DNA of 27,245 nucleotides from an uncultured Bacteroidales bacterium. GTDB lineage: Bacteria > Bacteroidota > Bacteroidia > Bacteroidales > Muribaculaceae. Position numbers and translations under genes: made by a program. The notes beneath the pieces are model-generated. The model made no database searches, was not told where the DNA came from, and was given only the letters and a program-made list of their open reading frames with translations. Shown piece after piece: positions 16,659 to 24,891 of this stretch (position 1 is the stretch's first letter; every line of letters begins with the position of its first letter). The stretch is taken from positions 1-27,245 of the forward strand of contig URNY01000013.1 in the NCBI GenBank assembly GCA_900549375.1. The letters run 5' to 3'.

Positions 16659-17424
16659 ACAATTTTGGATATTGCTGATTGTGATGGTGTATGCTTCTGT
16701 TGCGTCCGCACAAACAGTTTTCTCTGTGGAGAAAATAAGCGAAACGGAATATGTTAAAGCCGAAAGAGAGTGTTCGCGCTATAATGTCATTCCGGCTGAT
16801 ACCATTGCCGATAATGATATTGTTTCTATGGTATTGAAGGAATCGCAAGCTAAATTTGAACGTCTTGATTCTGCTTGGAAACAAGAAATATATGCTATTT
16901 ATGATAACTCGGATTTTGGTTTTAACAAACGATGGCTAACATTTCTGCCTGAACTGAAATTATATGGTTTCAATATCCCTGAATCGCCGCATGACGATGC
17001 AATATGGTGGTTTGATTCTGAGAACGGTAAATATATCTGTCGCGCGGCTTGTCCCACGGCGATAAACACCAATGGGATTTATGTGTCGCAGGTCGGTTAT
17101 GATTGCGACTGGCCCTTAGATTTGAGATTCTTTCGTCGCGAAGGAAACTTCATATATGAATTTGAGTCATACAAGAGTCTTCAATACAGTGGTGAAGGAC
17201 CTTATTGTCAGACCGAAGAATCCGGGCTTAGCACTATCTTCTGGCATGACAACAATACGTTGTATGTGAAAACCATCGACCATAAACGTCAAGAATCGGT
17301 ATATCTAAAAATCAAAGTTCAGCAGACCGTCAGGGACATGCTTGAAAACGTAATGCCAAACAAAGCTGTTAGACCGGCTCCGATAAAATCTGTCAGGGAT
17401 AATAAAAAAGGAGGCAAGCATTGA
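16642..17424 (+). CDS. Secreted protein with MKLTDK start, array gene 4
   Basis: 260 residues. The start ATGAAACTGACCGATAAAC is shared with genes 9 and (one base changed) 11. Residues 1-23 form a signal peptide or anchor (FWILLIVMVYASVASA, cleavage before Gln), so the rest is periplasmic or lipid-free secreted. Four cysteines (around CRAACPTA, DCDW and YCQT) could make disulfides. No family recognised. It starts inside the previous gene (17-base overlap), which suggests the module was joined at this block. It ends in KKGGKH, whose codons supply AAAGGAGGCAAGC for the next gene. Confidence 0.6.
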   Translation: MKLTDKQFWILLIVMVYASVASAQTVFSVEKISETEYVKAERECSRYNVIPADTIADNDIVSMVLKESQAKFERLDSAWKQEIYAIYDNSDFGFNKRWLTFLPELKLYGFNIPESPHDDAIWWFDSENGKYICRAACPTAINTNGIYVSQVGYDCDWPLDLRFFRREGNFIYEFESYKSLQYSGEGPYCQTEESGLSTIFWHDNNTLYVKTIDHKRQESVYLKIKVQQTVRDMLENVMPNKAVRPAPIKSVRDNKKGGKH

Positions 17425-17669
17425 AACTGATTTATCGGGCGAAATGGATAATTGTAGTATTGTTCGCGATTACGTTCTTCTTTTCTTTCGCTGTTCTTTT
17501 TGCCGGAGGGTCTACTAAGATTAATTGGTGTCTGTTGGTCGCAAATATATTGCTGATATTCTTACAGACGGAAAATGTGGTCTTTGCGTTCAGGAGCAAG
17601 TATAAAGAGATCGGAGCCGCTTTGCTTGTAATTCTTTTTATATATCATGAGTTGGAATTATACCATTAA
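17421..17669 (+). CDS. Small membrane protein, array gene 5 (TTG start)
   Basis: 82 residues with about three membrane segments (9-27, 35-50 and 66-77). The start is TTG at 17421, inside TTGA overlapping the stop of gene 4. An AAAGGAGGCAAGC ribosome site directly upstream decides this start. It begins MKLIYR, agreeing with the MKLTDK block only in the first nine bases. No family recognised. Confidence 0.5.
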   Translation: MKLIYRAKWIIVVLFAITFFFSFAVLFAGGSTKINWCLLVANILLIFLQTENVVFAFRSKYKEIGAALLVILFIYHELELYH

Positions 17670-17690
17670 AGCATTAACAACCGGTTTTGA

Positions 17691-18281
17691 ATGAATAAAT
17701 CATTATATATCACTGCAATTGTCGGTAATTTTATATTGCTGGTTTACGCTGCTGTCCTTATTGTCGGGATAAGTGGTGGGTGGCTTGACGGTAAGTTATG
17801 GCTGCACTCTGATGCGGCTAAAGTAGCACAGCTACTGCTTATGGCTTCGGCGATGGGATTGTTGTTTGCCAATATCCGTATTAGCCGTGTACGATACGGT
17901 GGCAGGTATCTGTCATTGATACTCTGCGGAAACTTCTTTGTCAATCCCTTCCTGAGTTTATATTTCCTGAGCGGCAAGGCAGACGGCAAACAGGCATCGG
18001 AGACATTTCCAAAGCGCAAGGTCTATCTATTCCTTCGCAATGTGCAACTGTTTTGGCTGCTATATACATTAGCGGCAGTGTTCTATACGCCACTGATTGA
18101 CTCGAAAATAGGCGGTATATTTTATATCGCTTTGATTATCGCTGTCTCTGTGTTCATACAACGCAATATAGCAATAGCCATAAAACAAGACACGCCCGGA
18201 TATATATTGCTAAACGTGTGGTTCTGTTTTTTCTACGCCCCGATTTATTCACGACGCGTCCTTAAAAACAACTGGTTATGA
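17691..18281 (+). CDS. Polytopic membrane protein, array gene 6
   Basis: 196 residues with about five membrane segments (7-27, 45-62, 74-95, 115-135, 140-158) and a final hydrophobic stretch near 172-185. Family not recognised. It starts 21 bases after gene 5 and ends with TGA inside ATGA at 18278-18281, where a possible 18-codon ORF begins. Confidence 0.55.
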   Translation: MNKSLYITAIVGNFILLVYAAVLIVGISGGWLDGKLWLHSDAAKVAQLLLMASAMGLLFANIRISRVRYGGRYLSLILCGNFFVNPFLSLYFLSGKADGKQASETFPKRKVYLFLRNVQLFWLLYTLAAVFYTPLIDSKIGGIFYIALIIAVSVFIQRNIAIAIKQDTPGYILLNVWFCFFYAPIYSRRVLKNNWL

Positions 18282-18334
18282 AAAACAAAGAGGGAATCCG
18301 CGTTAATCAGATAAAACACAGGTATTATGAATAA
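18278..18334 (+). CDS. Possible 18-residue peptide linking genes 6 and 7
   Basis: The frame from ATG 18278 gives MKNKEGIRVNQIKHRYYE and stops at 18334. Its start overlaps the stop of gene 6 (ATGA) and its stop lies 8 bases into gene 7. It fills the only sizeable gap in the array, so it could be a coupling peptide or the residue of a lost gene. Chance is also likely at this length. Confidence 0.2.
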   Translation: MKNKEGIRVNQIKHRYYE

Positions 18335-18884
18335 GTGGCAGAAGATATTGTTGGTAGCTTTTCATGCCGTGATGCTGGTACTGTTCCTCTTTGTGGTGTT
18401 GAACAGTTTGCAGTTACGTTGGCGGTTAGGCTATGTACTATTTTGGATTACCGCCCTTTCGGGTTGTGCGGTATATTTCATTCGCGGTAAAAAAGCGGTG
18501 TATAATACTATCTCACGGATATATGCCATTGGTTGGATGCTTCTCTCAGTTGTAGGCTTAATATTTACATTCCTGACGTTTGATGCCGTGTATTGCGAAA
18601 CGGACAAATATATCATGAAGGAACCGTCAGAGATAATAGGCTTCGACAGTGCCATTCTTTATGAAAAGAAGGGTCTGCTTGAAGTAGAGAAACAGCGATA
18701 TAAGTTTGTTCATCCAAAATCCTTTACCCCGTTGGACACCATCGGAGCTATTGTGATTTACGGAGATTTCGATAATGGCGAAACAACAGAGGATGGCGTG
18801 GCAATACTCCCCCTTGACGATTCGTTTGATAAAGAAAAAGCCAAAGAATACGCACTAAACCACAACATTGAGTATGGAGAATAA
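18327..18884 (+). CDS. Three-pass membrane protein with soluble tail, array gene 7
   Basis: 185 residues. Hydrophobic segments at about 7-27, 32-49 and 66-87 are followed by a soluble C-terminal domain (about 90-185) rich in acidic residues. Family not recognised. The end overlaps gene 8 by 11 bases. Confidence 0.55.
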   Translation: MNKWQKILLVAFHAVMLVLFLFVVLNSLQLRWRLGYVLFWITALSGCAVYFIRGKKAVYNTISRIYAIGWMLLSVVGLIFTFLTFDAVYCETDKYIMKEPSEIIGFDSAILYEKKGLLEVEKQRYKFVHPKSFTPLDTIGAIVIYGDFDNGETTEDGVAILPLDDSFDKEKAKEYALNHNIEYGE

Positions 18885-19677
18885 CGGGATAAGCAAGCCT
18901 ATAAATAAACGACAACGATTCAGCCGATTCATGCGGTATCTTTCTGTGGCAGTTGTCACGGTTTGGTTGCTTGTATTTTTGATTGCATCTGCCGATAAAG
19001 ATGAATTTCGGGCGGTCGGCGTCATTGTGTTATTGTTTTTCGTATTCCTCTTTATAATTCCGCTTATCGGATTTTGGATTTATTCTTTTGTCAAGGCCGT
19101 AAGGCGACACTCAAAAGCCGACAGGATTCTTTTATGGTTCCATATCGCCGATCTGTTAATCCTTGGGGGTATAGTTTTTCTACTTAATAGACCACCTATG
19201 AGATGCGATGCGTTCATTATGGCTGAATGTTACAACGGAGAGCCTGTTTTCTGGATGTGGAATACAGTAGGTCGTTATCGCGATATGCTGCCTGACAGCA
19301 CACGACTGGTTGTTGAATTTGATAACGGAGATATGCCACAATCTATGCCCCAATCCGATATACTGGACGAATTTGAAAAAAAGCAACTAAAAGAACGTTT
19401 GGACTACTTAGGTTGTATAGGGATAGATGTCAACAATTATCCCGATTCGGAATATTCAACTATCCGATTCCGACGTATGAATATGGGAATGTACTCATAT
19501 CGCCTTTATAATCATCCTCTCTCGCATGACCAGCAGGACAGCATAAACGCTGATCGGTGCCTGATAGTATATAATGACTCTACTGTTTTCGAGTTTAGTG
19601 CCGGTGTCTTAGGAGCACAGACTTTTCCTGGCAAACAGGAATTTCTTGAAGCGCAAAAAAGGAATGAAACTAAATGA
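18874..19677 (+). CDS. Membrane protein of unknown function, array gene 8
   Basis: 267 residues from ATG 18874, which lies inside gene 7; a TTG two codons earlier is less likely. Membrane segments at about 22-40, 46-70 and 87-107 precede a soluble domain to the end. No family recognised. The end overlaps gene 9 by 4 bases at the MKLTDK block. Confidence 0.55.
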   Translation: MENNGISKPINKRQRFSRFMRYLSVAVVTVWLLVFLIASADKDEFRAVGVIVLLFFVFLFIIPLIGFWIYSFVKAVRRHSKADRILLWFHIADLLILGGIVFLLNRPPMRCDAFIMAECYNGEPVFWMWNTVGRYRDMLPDSTRLVVEFDNGDMPQSMPQSDILDEFEKKQLKERLDYLGCIGIDVNNYPDSEYSTIRFRRMNMGMYSYRLYNHPLSHDQQDSINADRCLIVYNDSTVFEFSAGVLGAQTFPGKQEFLEAQKRNETK

Positions 19678-20243
19678 AACTGACCGATAAACAATATAGC
19701 AATCAGGTTTTTAAGCGCACCTCGTTTTGTAACGAAGGCATTGCCGTGTGGTGGACTAAAAAGAAATTTGAGCGATGCCAATTTCTTGGATGTGATTTTT
19801 CAGATGTCCTTGCAAGAGGGTGTCGATTTATAGAATGTGTTTTCAAAAGCGGTAAGTTACAACATTTCTCTATGGGTGGACGGACTTCGGTCTTGCTACG
19901 GAAAACAATCTATATGGATTGCACTTTTGAAAATGTCAAATTAAGAAGTCTCGGAATTGCAGATTTCATTGGTTGTACGTTCATTAACTGCGACTTCAAT
20001 ACCGCATTCATTGCCGCGTCATTTTCAAAGTGCAAATTTGTCGGAAAGATTTATGGATGCGTGTTTTGCGGGCCGAAGTTCGACAGCTATTATTATGGGA
20101 ATAAATTATCATTTTTAGTGTCTAATAAAGGACGATTGGAGGATGTTGACTTTTCCGAAGCCAGTCTTACTGACGTAGATTTCCGCGGAGGTATTGATTT
20201 ATCAAAGGTTCTGATGCCTCACACTACCATAAACAGGATGTGA
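19674..20243 (+). CDS. Cysteine-rich pentapeptide-repeat-like protein with MKLTDK start, array gene 9
   Basis: 189 residues. After the shared MKLTDKQ start the sequence switches to a repeating pattern of an aromatic every fifth residue with Cys or Ser between: FERCQFLGCDFSDV, RGCRFIECVFKS, DCTFENVK, GCTFINCDFNTA, KCKFVGKIYGCVF, DVDFSEASLTDVDFRG. This is the quadrilateral beta-helix pattern of pentapeptide-repeat proteins. Known members can mimic DNA and protect gyrase, and some are found with immunity genes. It has no membrane segment, unlike most of the array. Starts in ATGA with gene 8. The shared N-terminal block does not extend past codon 7. Confidence 0.7.
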   Translation: MKLTDKQYSNQVFKRTSFCNEGIAVWWTKKKFERCQFLGCDFSDVLARGCRFIECVFKSGKLQHFSMGGRTSVLLRKTIYMDCTFENVKLRSLGIADFIGCTFINCDFNTAFIAASFSKCKFVGKIYGCVFCGPKFDSYYYGNKLSFLVSNKGRLEDVDFSEASLTDVDFRGGIDLSKVLMPHTTINRM

Positions 20244-20245
20244 TT

Positions 20246-20914
20246 ATGAAGATACAGGACGTTAAAAAACATATTTTCTCCACCTTGGAGCCATTCGCTG
20301 CAGCTAAAGGTTTCAAGATCCTCAGGGGTCGATTTGCATTGAGTCGAAAAGCCGGCAGTCGTACTGATGAAATATTTTTCACTTATCATTCATGGGGTTT
20401 TGAGGTAAACATATTTCCGTATGTCAGTGTGGACTATGGAGAGATAACTACAATCTGCAATGACTGTGGCTTCATTCTGAACCATTCTGCATTTATCAAT
20501 ATTTTATTGCTTCAAAGAATAAAACTGCAAGGATTTAATCCGGATTTAAGATGGAAAACGCAGATTGTCAAAACAGACCGCTTTATTCTTTCAGACGATG
20601 AGCCGGACGACTATAACCGGCTTGATATGGGGCTGTCGCCATTACTTCCTATTGCGTTGGATTTTATCTTTCAATATGACAGTATCAATTCAATAGACCG
20701 GCTATTCAATACTATGCCAATAGAACAATATAGCCCATATTGTTCAGGGCTTGATACTCATTGTATGGTTGGACTAATTTCTGCCAAACTCTCCAAAAAT
20801 GCTGATTACGAAAATATTAAACGAATGTATCAACGAATAGTGAAAAAAGAGGATTTCACAATCGAGATGAAATCTTCTTTTTCACGAATTGTTGCTTATC
20901 TTGAACAAATATGA
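20246..20914 (+). CDS. Soluble protein of unknown function, array gene 10
   Basis: 222 residues from ATG 20246 (GTG two codons upstream also in frame). No membrane segment. The N-terminal part (VKKHIFSTLEPFAAAKGF, then alternating strands) resembles the general layout of DUF4304-type domains, a weak comparison. Starts 2 bases after the stop of gene 9 and overlaps gene 11 by 4 bases at the MILTDK block. AT-rich. Confidence 0.55.
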   Translation: MKIQDVKKHIFSTLEPFAAAKGFKILRGRFALSRKAGSRTDEIFFTYHSWGFEVNIFPYVSVDYGEITTICNDCGFILNHSAFINILLLQRIKLQGFNPDLRWKTQIVKTDRFILSDDEPDDYNRLDMGLSPLLPIALDFIFQYDSINSIDRLFNTMPIEQYSPYCSGLDTHCMVGLISAKLSKNADYENIKRMYQRIVKKEDFTIEMKSSFSRIVAYLEQI

Positions 20915-21273
20915 TACTGACCGATAAACGATTTTGGATATTTGTGGCTTTTGAAGCTTTTGTTTCTGTAGGAACAGGTTATAGTATGTTGTATATGGAA
21001 TGGGACATATACTATACGTTTATATTCCTATTATGTAGTTTGTTGAGTGGATTCATTGCATTTAAGTTTAGGAAAAGTATTATCAGACTTTCTTTGTCGG
21101 TCTGGATAGCTAACAGCCTATCTGTTGCAATCTGTTTTCTTTTCCCCAATCTAAGTAAATCCACAACACATTCAGATTACCTGATATTATTTATGATAAT
21201 GTATTCGTTAATCTCAATTATCCCATATATTATTGTGACGAAAATTTATTCGCTTATTTCAAAACGACTATGA
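20911..21273 (+). CDS. Four-pass small membrane protein with MILTDK start, array gene 11
   Basis: 120 residues with membrane segments at about 8-24, 29-47, 55-75 and 88-110. Its first 32 bases differ from those of gene 4 at two positions only, then the proteins diverge after residue 11. Overlaps gene 12 by ATGA. Family not recognised. Confidence 0.6.
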   Translation: MILTDKRFWIFVAFEAFVSVGTGYSMLYMEWDIYYTFIFLLCSLLSGFIAFKFRKSIIRLSLSVWIANSLSVAICFLFPNLSKSTTHSDYLILFMIMYSLISIIPYIIVTKIYSLISKRL

Positions 21274-21473
21274 CACATAAATTGGATGTATTTTGGATTG
21301 CGCGGGGAGCGTTGCTCGTTCTCATGGTCGGGTGTTGCTTGTCCGAGGGTTGGATTGAAGATACTGCACTGCTTGGCGGAACTTATGTGTTGTCGCTGTT
21401 ATCGTTCAAAGTACTATTATCTTTTTTTGACCTTTGCACGTTATTACTTTATGAATTAGAAATTTTACTATGA
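21270..21473 (+). CDS. Small two-pass membrane protein, array gene 12
   Basis: 67 residues with two hydrophobic segments (about 8-24 and 33-62). Overlaps gene 11 and the following backbone gene by 4 bases each. It is the last membrane protein of the array; family not recognised. Confidence 0.5.
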   Translation: MTHKLDVFWIARGALLVLMVGCCLSEGWIEDTALLGGTYVLSLLSFKVLLSFFDLCTLLLYELEILL

Positions 21474-22417
21474 AAATTCAGCAAGATAACTTAGGAAATC
21501 AGGATGGAAAAATTGATTTGAAGGCGTGGATGGAGGAGCATCCGCAGGAATATGGCGAGTTTGCTGCGGCGATGGGCGAAGCGGACTCGCTGGAGGTGTT
21601 TTTGTTGGGTGCAGCAGCATTTCTTTCGTTGCCGGAGTTTCAGAAGCGATTGGAGAATATGATTGACCTTGACAATCTGGACTTGGATGAGCTTTTGAAG
21701 ATTCTTCAAGAGTCGGATTTTGCTGAGAAGATATTTGGCGAACATGCAGAAGGGAGCGAATGGGCTAAATACCGGTTGCCCTTTGCCGCATGGCTCAAAT
21801 ATGGACGCTCTTCTGAAATGATGATAGATAATATTGAGGAAGCGGCAGAGTCGATTGACAACAAACAGTACCAGTGGCAGCTTGCAAAGTTCATGAAGAC
21901 ATTTCTTGCGAGGGAGGTAGAGGATAAACGACGCTCGCGCAAGGATTTGAAGGAGCATCTTGATTATCGCATGAGTGTAGATAACGGCAATTTGGCTGAT
22001 TGGGCGTTGGAGGGCATCGACGAGTCTAAACCGACTGCTAAAATTACAGAAAACGCGGGATTTCCTCATGACCTTCTTTCCCTTTTGGCATCTCACGGCA
22101 GTGAGATTGTTAAGCGCATTGGCAAATGGATAGAAACACATATCCGTGGCGTTGACATAGCGCACTTATATGTCGCACTTGTCGAGTCTGGCGAGCTGGA
22201 TCCGTCAACACCTGTCAAACGATTTGTCAAGATATTATCCGCCACATTCCCTGAATGCAAAATCGTCGGCGAGCGTCAGGTGCAGAAGAGCGTAAACACG
22301 CTACAAGATTTAACTCCCAATCGTAAGCGATTTATCAAAGACGAGCCAGAACATCGCTTCGCTATTGACTCTATAAAGACCGATGTTTTACGAATTGACC
22401 CAGATGGAGTAGACTGA
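21470..22417 (+). CDS. Conserved mobilizable-element protein of unknown function (DUF6043-like)
   Basis: 315 residues, soluble, mostly helical, acidic in the first half (DLDNLDLDELLKILQESDF) and basic at the C-terminal end. It resembles proteins that accompany HTH, DUF3987 and mobilization genes in Bacteroidales elements and I tentatively relate it to DUF6043; this name is from memory and uncertain. It starts in ATGA with the last array gene, so the array is spliced directly onto the backbone here. The next gene starts 160 bases downstream after a clear promoter. Confidence 0.55.
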   Translation: MKIQQDNLGNQDGKIDLKAWMEEHPQEYGEFAAAMGEADSLEVFLLGAAAFLSLPEFQKRLENMIDLDNLDLDELLKILQESDFAEKIFGEHAEGSEWAKYRLPFAAWLKYGRSSEMMIDNIEEAAESIDNKQYQWQLAKFMKTFLAREVEDKRRSRKDLKEHLDYRMSVDNGNLADWALEGIDESKPTAKITENAGFPHDLLSLLASHGSEIVKRIGKWIETHIRGVDIAHLYVALVESGELDPSTPVKRFVKILSATFPECKIVGERQVQKSVNTLQDLTPNRKRFIKDEPEHRFAIDSIKTDVLRIDPDGVD

Positions 22418-22430
22418 AATAGCCTCTTTT

Positions 22431-22513
22431 CGATTCGTTTGATTCGTTTTATAGTTCGCGAACTTAACGAACCATCAATTCTTTTTAATCCAAGAAATTA
22501 CGCTATACTTTTG
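22431..22513 (+). promoter_or_regulatory. Promoter and operator-like repeats of the HTH-DUF3987 operon
   Basis: TACTTTTG at 22506-22513 fits TAnnTTTG. Upstream lie a tandem repeat of GATTCGTTT (about 22431-22449) and a perfect 12-bp palindrome AGTTCGCGAACT (22453-22464). The palindrome lies about 45 bases before the box, where a regulator such as the HTH protein could bind. Confidence 0.45.
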
Positions 22514-22577
22514 CGTCATCGTTCCATTTCGGAGCGGTGGCGTTTCTGTCTTATGCCGCCAGTAGAAGCGTCGAACA

Positions 22578-22913
22578 ATGTCGGCAATCAAAACAAAAAT
22601 GCAAGATTTATTAGATATGCTCAATGAGGGTCGGGCCCATGTCAAGGTAGAGATGAACGCCGAAGACCTCAAAGCATTTTCGGAGGACTTGATCCGCCGC
22701 GCAAAGGATGAACTCGGCTCGATGGTCGAGGCAGCCAAGAAAGAACGTATGTTCACCAAAGCCGAGGTAAAGGAACTCTTTGGCGTATGCGATGCCACAC
22801 TCTGGCACTGGGCAAATAAAGGTATCCTCAAACCTGTCAAGACCGGCAACAAGATTATGTACCCGGAATATGAGGTACGCAAAGCCCTCGGACAACGTAA
22901 CATCAATATCTGA
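22578..22913 (+). CDS. Helix-turn-helix protein, excisionase/MerR-like
   Basis: 111 residues. The N-terminal half (about 1-55) is a charged helix region. The C-terminal half (about 57-105) is an HTH_17-type domain: FTKAEVKELFGVCDATLWHW, then NKGILKPVKTGNKIMYPEYEV. Such proteins act as excisionases or as controllers of mobile elements in Bacteroidales. It stops 5 bases before the DUF3987 gene, so the two are co-transcribed. Confidence 0.75.
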   Translation: MSAIKTKMQDLLDMLNEGRAHVKVEMNAEDLKAFSEDLIRRAKDELGSMVEAAKKERMFTKAEVKELFGVCDATLWHWANKGILKPVKTGNKIMYPEYEVRKALGQRNINI

Positions 22914-22918
22914 GCATC

Positions 22919-24331
22919 ATGAAAGCGAATGGCTATTACAACCATCCACGCTTTCCGTTGGAAGCCGGATGTGGATTGATCGAGGAGGATAGCATTGCCT
23001 TTACCAGCGATTCCGGTAAAACTACCGAAACTCCTTCTTTCCCTTTGGAGATATTTCCGAAAGCAATCCGCGACATAATAGAGGCTCTTGAGGAGTATGA
23101 GAACTATAATGTCGATTTCACTTCGGCTTCATTCCTTACAGTATTCGCGGCTGCTATGGGCAACACTTGGTCAGTCCGCTTCATGACAGGATGGGTAAGC
23201 CGACCGATAATCTACATGGTGCTTGTAGGCTCGCCGAGCTGCGGCAAGACACCTCCATTGCAACAGGCGGTTGCACCTCTTCTCAAACTCGACGGAGAGT
23301 ATGACATGATCTACTGCAAGGAGATGGAAACCTACCACCGATGGGAACGCATGTCGGCAAAGCAGCGTGAGAGACATTCTCTTCCTGAAGAAATGAAGAT
23401 GCCTAAGCGAAAATGCCATGTAGTGGTTGATTCCACCGTAGAGGCTCTTATCGGAGCTTTGCGCGACAATCCGCGCGGAGTGCTGATTTACAAGGATGAG
23501 ATAGACAGCCTTCTTTCCAATTTCAACCGCTACAACGGTTCGGACGAGGGCTACTTTCTCAGTCTGTTCAGCGGTACGCCTTTCAAGTACAGCCGAAAGT
23601 CAAACAACGAGCATATCTTTCTCGCCAATCCCTATTGTTCTATTATTGGCACTACACAGCCCGGTCGTCTGGGCGAACAGTTCGGCGGCAAGCGAATGAT
23701 GAACGGCTTTTCATCTCGATTCCTGAAAGTCTATCCCGAAATTGACAAGATGCCGTCGTGGAACGACACCGCCATGCCTGACGGCGTTCTTGAAGAATGG
23801 GGGCGAATTATCCGAAAGGTGGTAACAGTCACTCCTTCAACAGACCAAGAGGGAAAAGCAACCTCAATAGAGCTACTGTTTTCCCAAGAGGCAAAGCTCC
23901 GCGTAATTCAATGGAAAGACGAGGTCAATAACAAGGCTTATGCTGAAACGGATTCAGATGCTGTCAGGGCGTTGTGCGGCAAACTGGAAACCTATCTCGT
24001 CCGCTTCTGTCTGGTCATACAGATTATGCACTGCATCTGTGGAGAATCGGGCATGGATAAAATTGAACCGGGAACTGCCGAACTCGCCATCAGGCTCACC
24101 GAATATTTCAGAAACATGGAGAGCCGGATTGCACCGGAGATTGAAACCGGTATCCTCGACAACCGGTTTACCGAGTTACTCGGAAACCTCAGGGATTCGT
24201 TCACCACAGCCGAGGCAGTCAGGGAAGCCCTGCAACTCGGAATCTCGGAATCCTCGGTCAAAAGATTCCTGAGGGACGGAGGCCGAGGATTCGTGAAGAA
24301 AAAGTCACACGGTTGCTATCGCAAAATATGA
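22919..24331 (+). CDS. DUF3987 ATPase, primase/helicase-like
   Basis: 470 residues. The P-loop is GSPSCGKT at 104-111 and the Walker B region is GVLIYKDEID at 187-196; QPGRLGEQ and the SRFLKVYPE segment are further DUF3987 landmarks. The C-terminal part (about 400-470) looks like a winged helix (FTTAEAVREALQLGISESSVKRFL). DUF3987 proteins are found with plasmid and integrative-element replication and mobilization modules and probably unwind or load DNA during transfer or replication. It is shorter than versions fused to a primase domain. A non-coding oriT-like region follows. Confidence 0.8.
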   Translation: MKANGYYNHPRFPLEAGCGLIEEDSIAFTSDSGKTTETPSFPLEIFPKAIRDIIEALEEYENYNVDFTSASFLTVFAAAMGNTWSVRFMTGWVSRPIIYMVLVGSPSCGKTPPLQQAVAPLLKLDGEYDMIYCKEMETYHRWERMSAKQRERHSLPEEMKMPKRKCHVVVDSTVEALIGALRDNPRGVLIYKDEIDSLLSNFNRYNGSDEGYFLSLFSGTPFKYSRKSNNEHIFLANPYCSIIGTTQPGRLGEQFGGKRMMNGFSSRFLKVYPEIDKMPSWNDTAMPDGVLEEWGRIIRKVVTVTPSTDQEGKATSIELLFSQEAKLRVIQWKDEVNNKAYAETDSDAVRALCGKLETYLVRFCLVIQIMHCICGESGMDKIEPGTAELAIRLTEYFRNMESRIAPEIETGILDNRFTELLGNLRDSFTTAEAVREALQLGISESSVKRFLRDGGRGFVKKKSHGCYRKI

Positions 24332-24361
24332 CTCATGCGCTGACACTATGAACTTTTGACA

Positions 24362-24490
24362 TTATGACATTTTCGACCGAGGTCGAACTGACTGAGATAC
24401 CCCGGTTGCTCACGCCTGATTCGTAGTATAAACCTTGCTTTGCAAGATATGCCGCTTGTGTCCACAACGGCAATCCCGCCTCCCCGGAGG
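24362..24490. other. Candidate origin of transfer (oriT)
   Basis: Four inverted repeats within 130 bp: TTCGACC/GGTCGAA (24372-24387), CTTGC-TTT-GCAAG (24434-24446), GCCG-TTGTG/CACAA-CGGC with one bulge (24451-24471) and CCTCC-CC-GGAGG (24479-24490). GCAAGATATGCCG (24442-24454) matches 155-167 at the left of the window in 12 of 13 bases. It lies upstream of mobC and the relaxase, the usual location of oriT. The nick site is not determined. Confidence 0.55.
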
Positions 24491-24559
24491 TGAGGGTCAA
24501 TACCGCTCGAAACTCGCAGTCTTTTATCTAATGATACATTGTCCGTGAACGATGATAAA

Positions 24560-24870
24560 CAGAAAAATGGATAATGATAAACTAAAAATATGCGGTTGAT
24601 AGATTATTCAATATCGCATTTATCATGAACCGTGATACTTCGGTTTATCGGTCATCGTCACATTGGATAATCGATACATTGGATAATATGATAATGAGCC
24701 ATTGGACAATAAGTCATCGGGTAATGGAGCATTGGATAATCAGATAATCGAGTCACTAAGATATTATATCATCAAGGTATCAGTTCATCAAATCATCAAG
24801 CAATCATTATACCAAGTCATATAGTCTTCATTGTATCAGATATTCAATCAACCAATCTATCAAACCATGA
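24560..24870. repeat. AT-rich iteron-like direct repeats before the mob genes
   Basis: No gene. CATTGGATAAT occurs at 24661, 24677 and 24730, with CATTGGACAAT at 24700; the steps are 16, 23 and 30 bases. From about 24765 to 24870 the sequence is built of TCATCAA-like units. Such AT-rich repeats could be protein-binding or DNA-unwinding sites that serve oriT or a replication start. Confidence 0.6.
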
Positions 24871-24891
24871 TATCTTAAAAAGTTAATCTCT

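Noticed and set aside
24560..24870. A CRISPR array
   Set aside because: The repeats are 11 bases, the spacing is 16-30 bases and not constant, and no cas genes are near.
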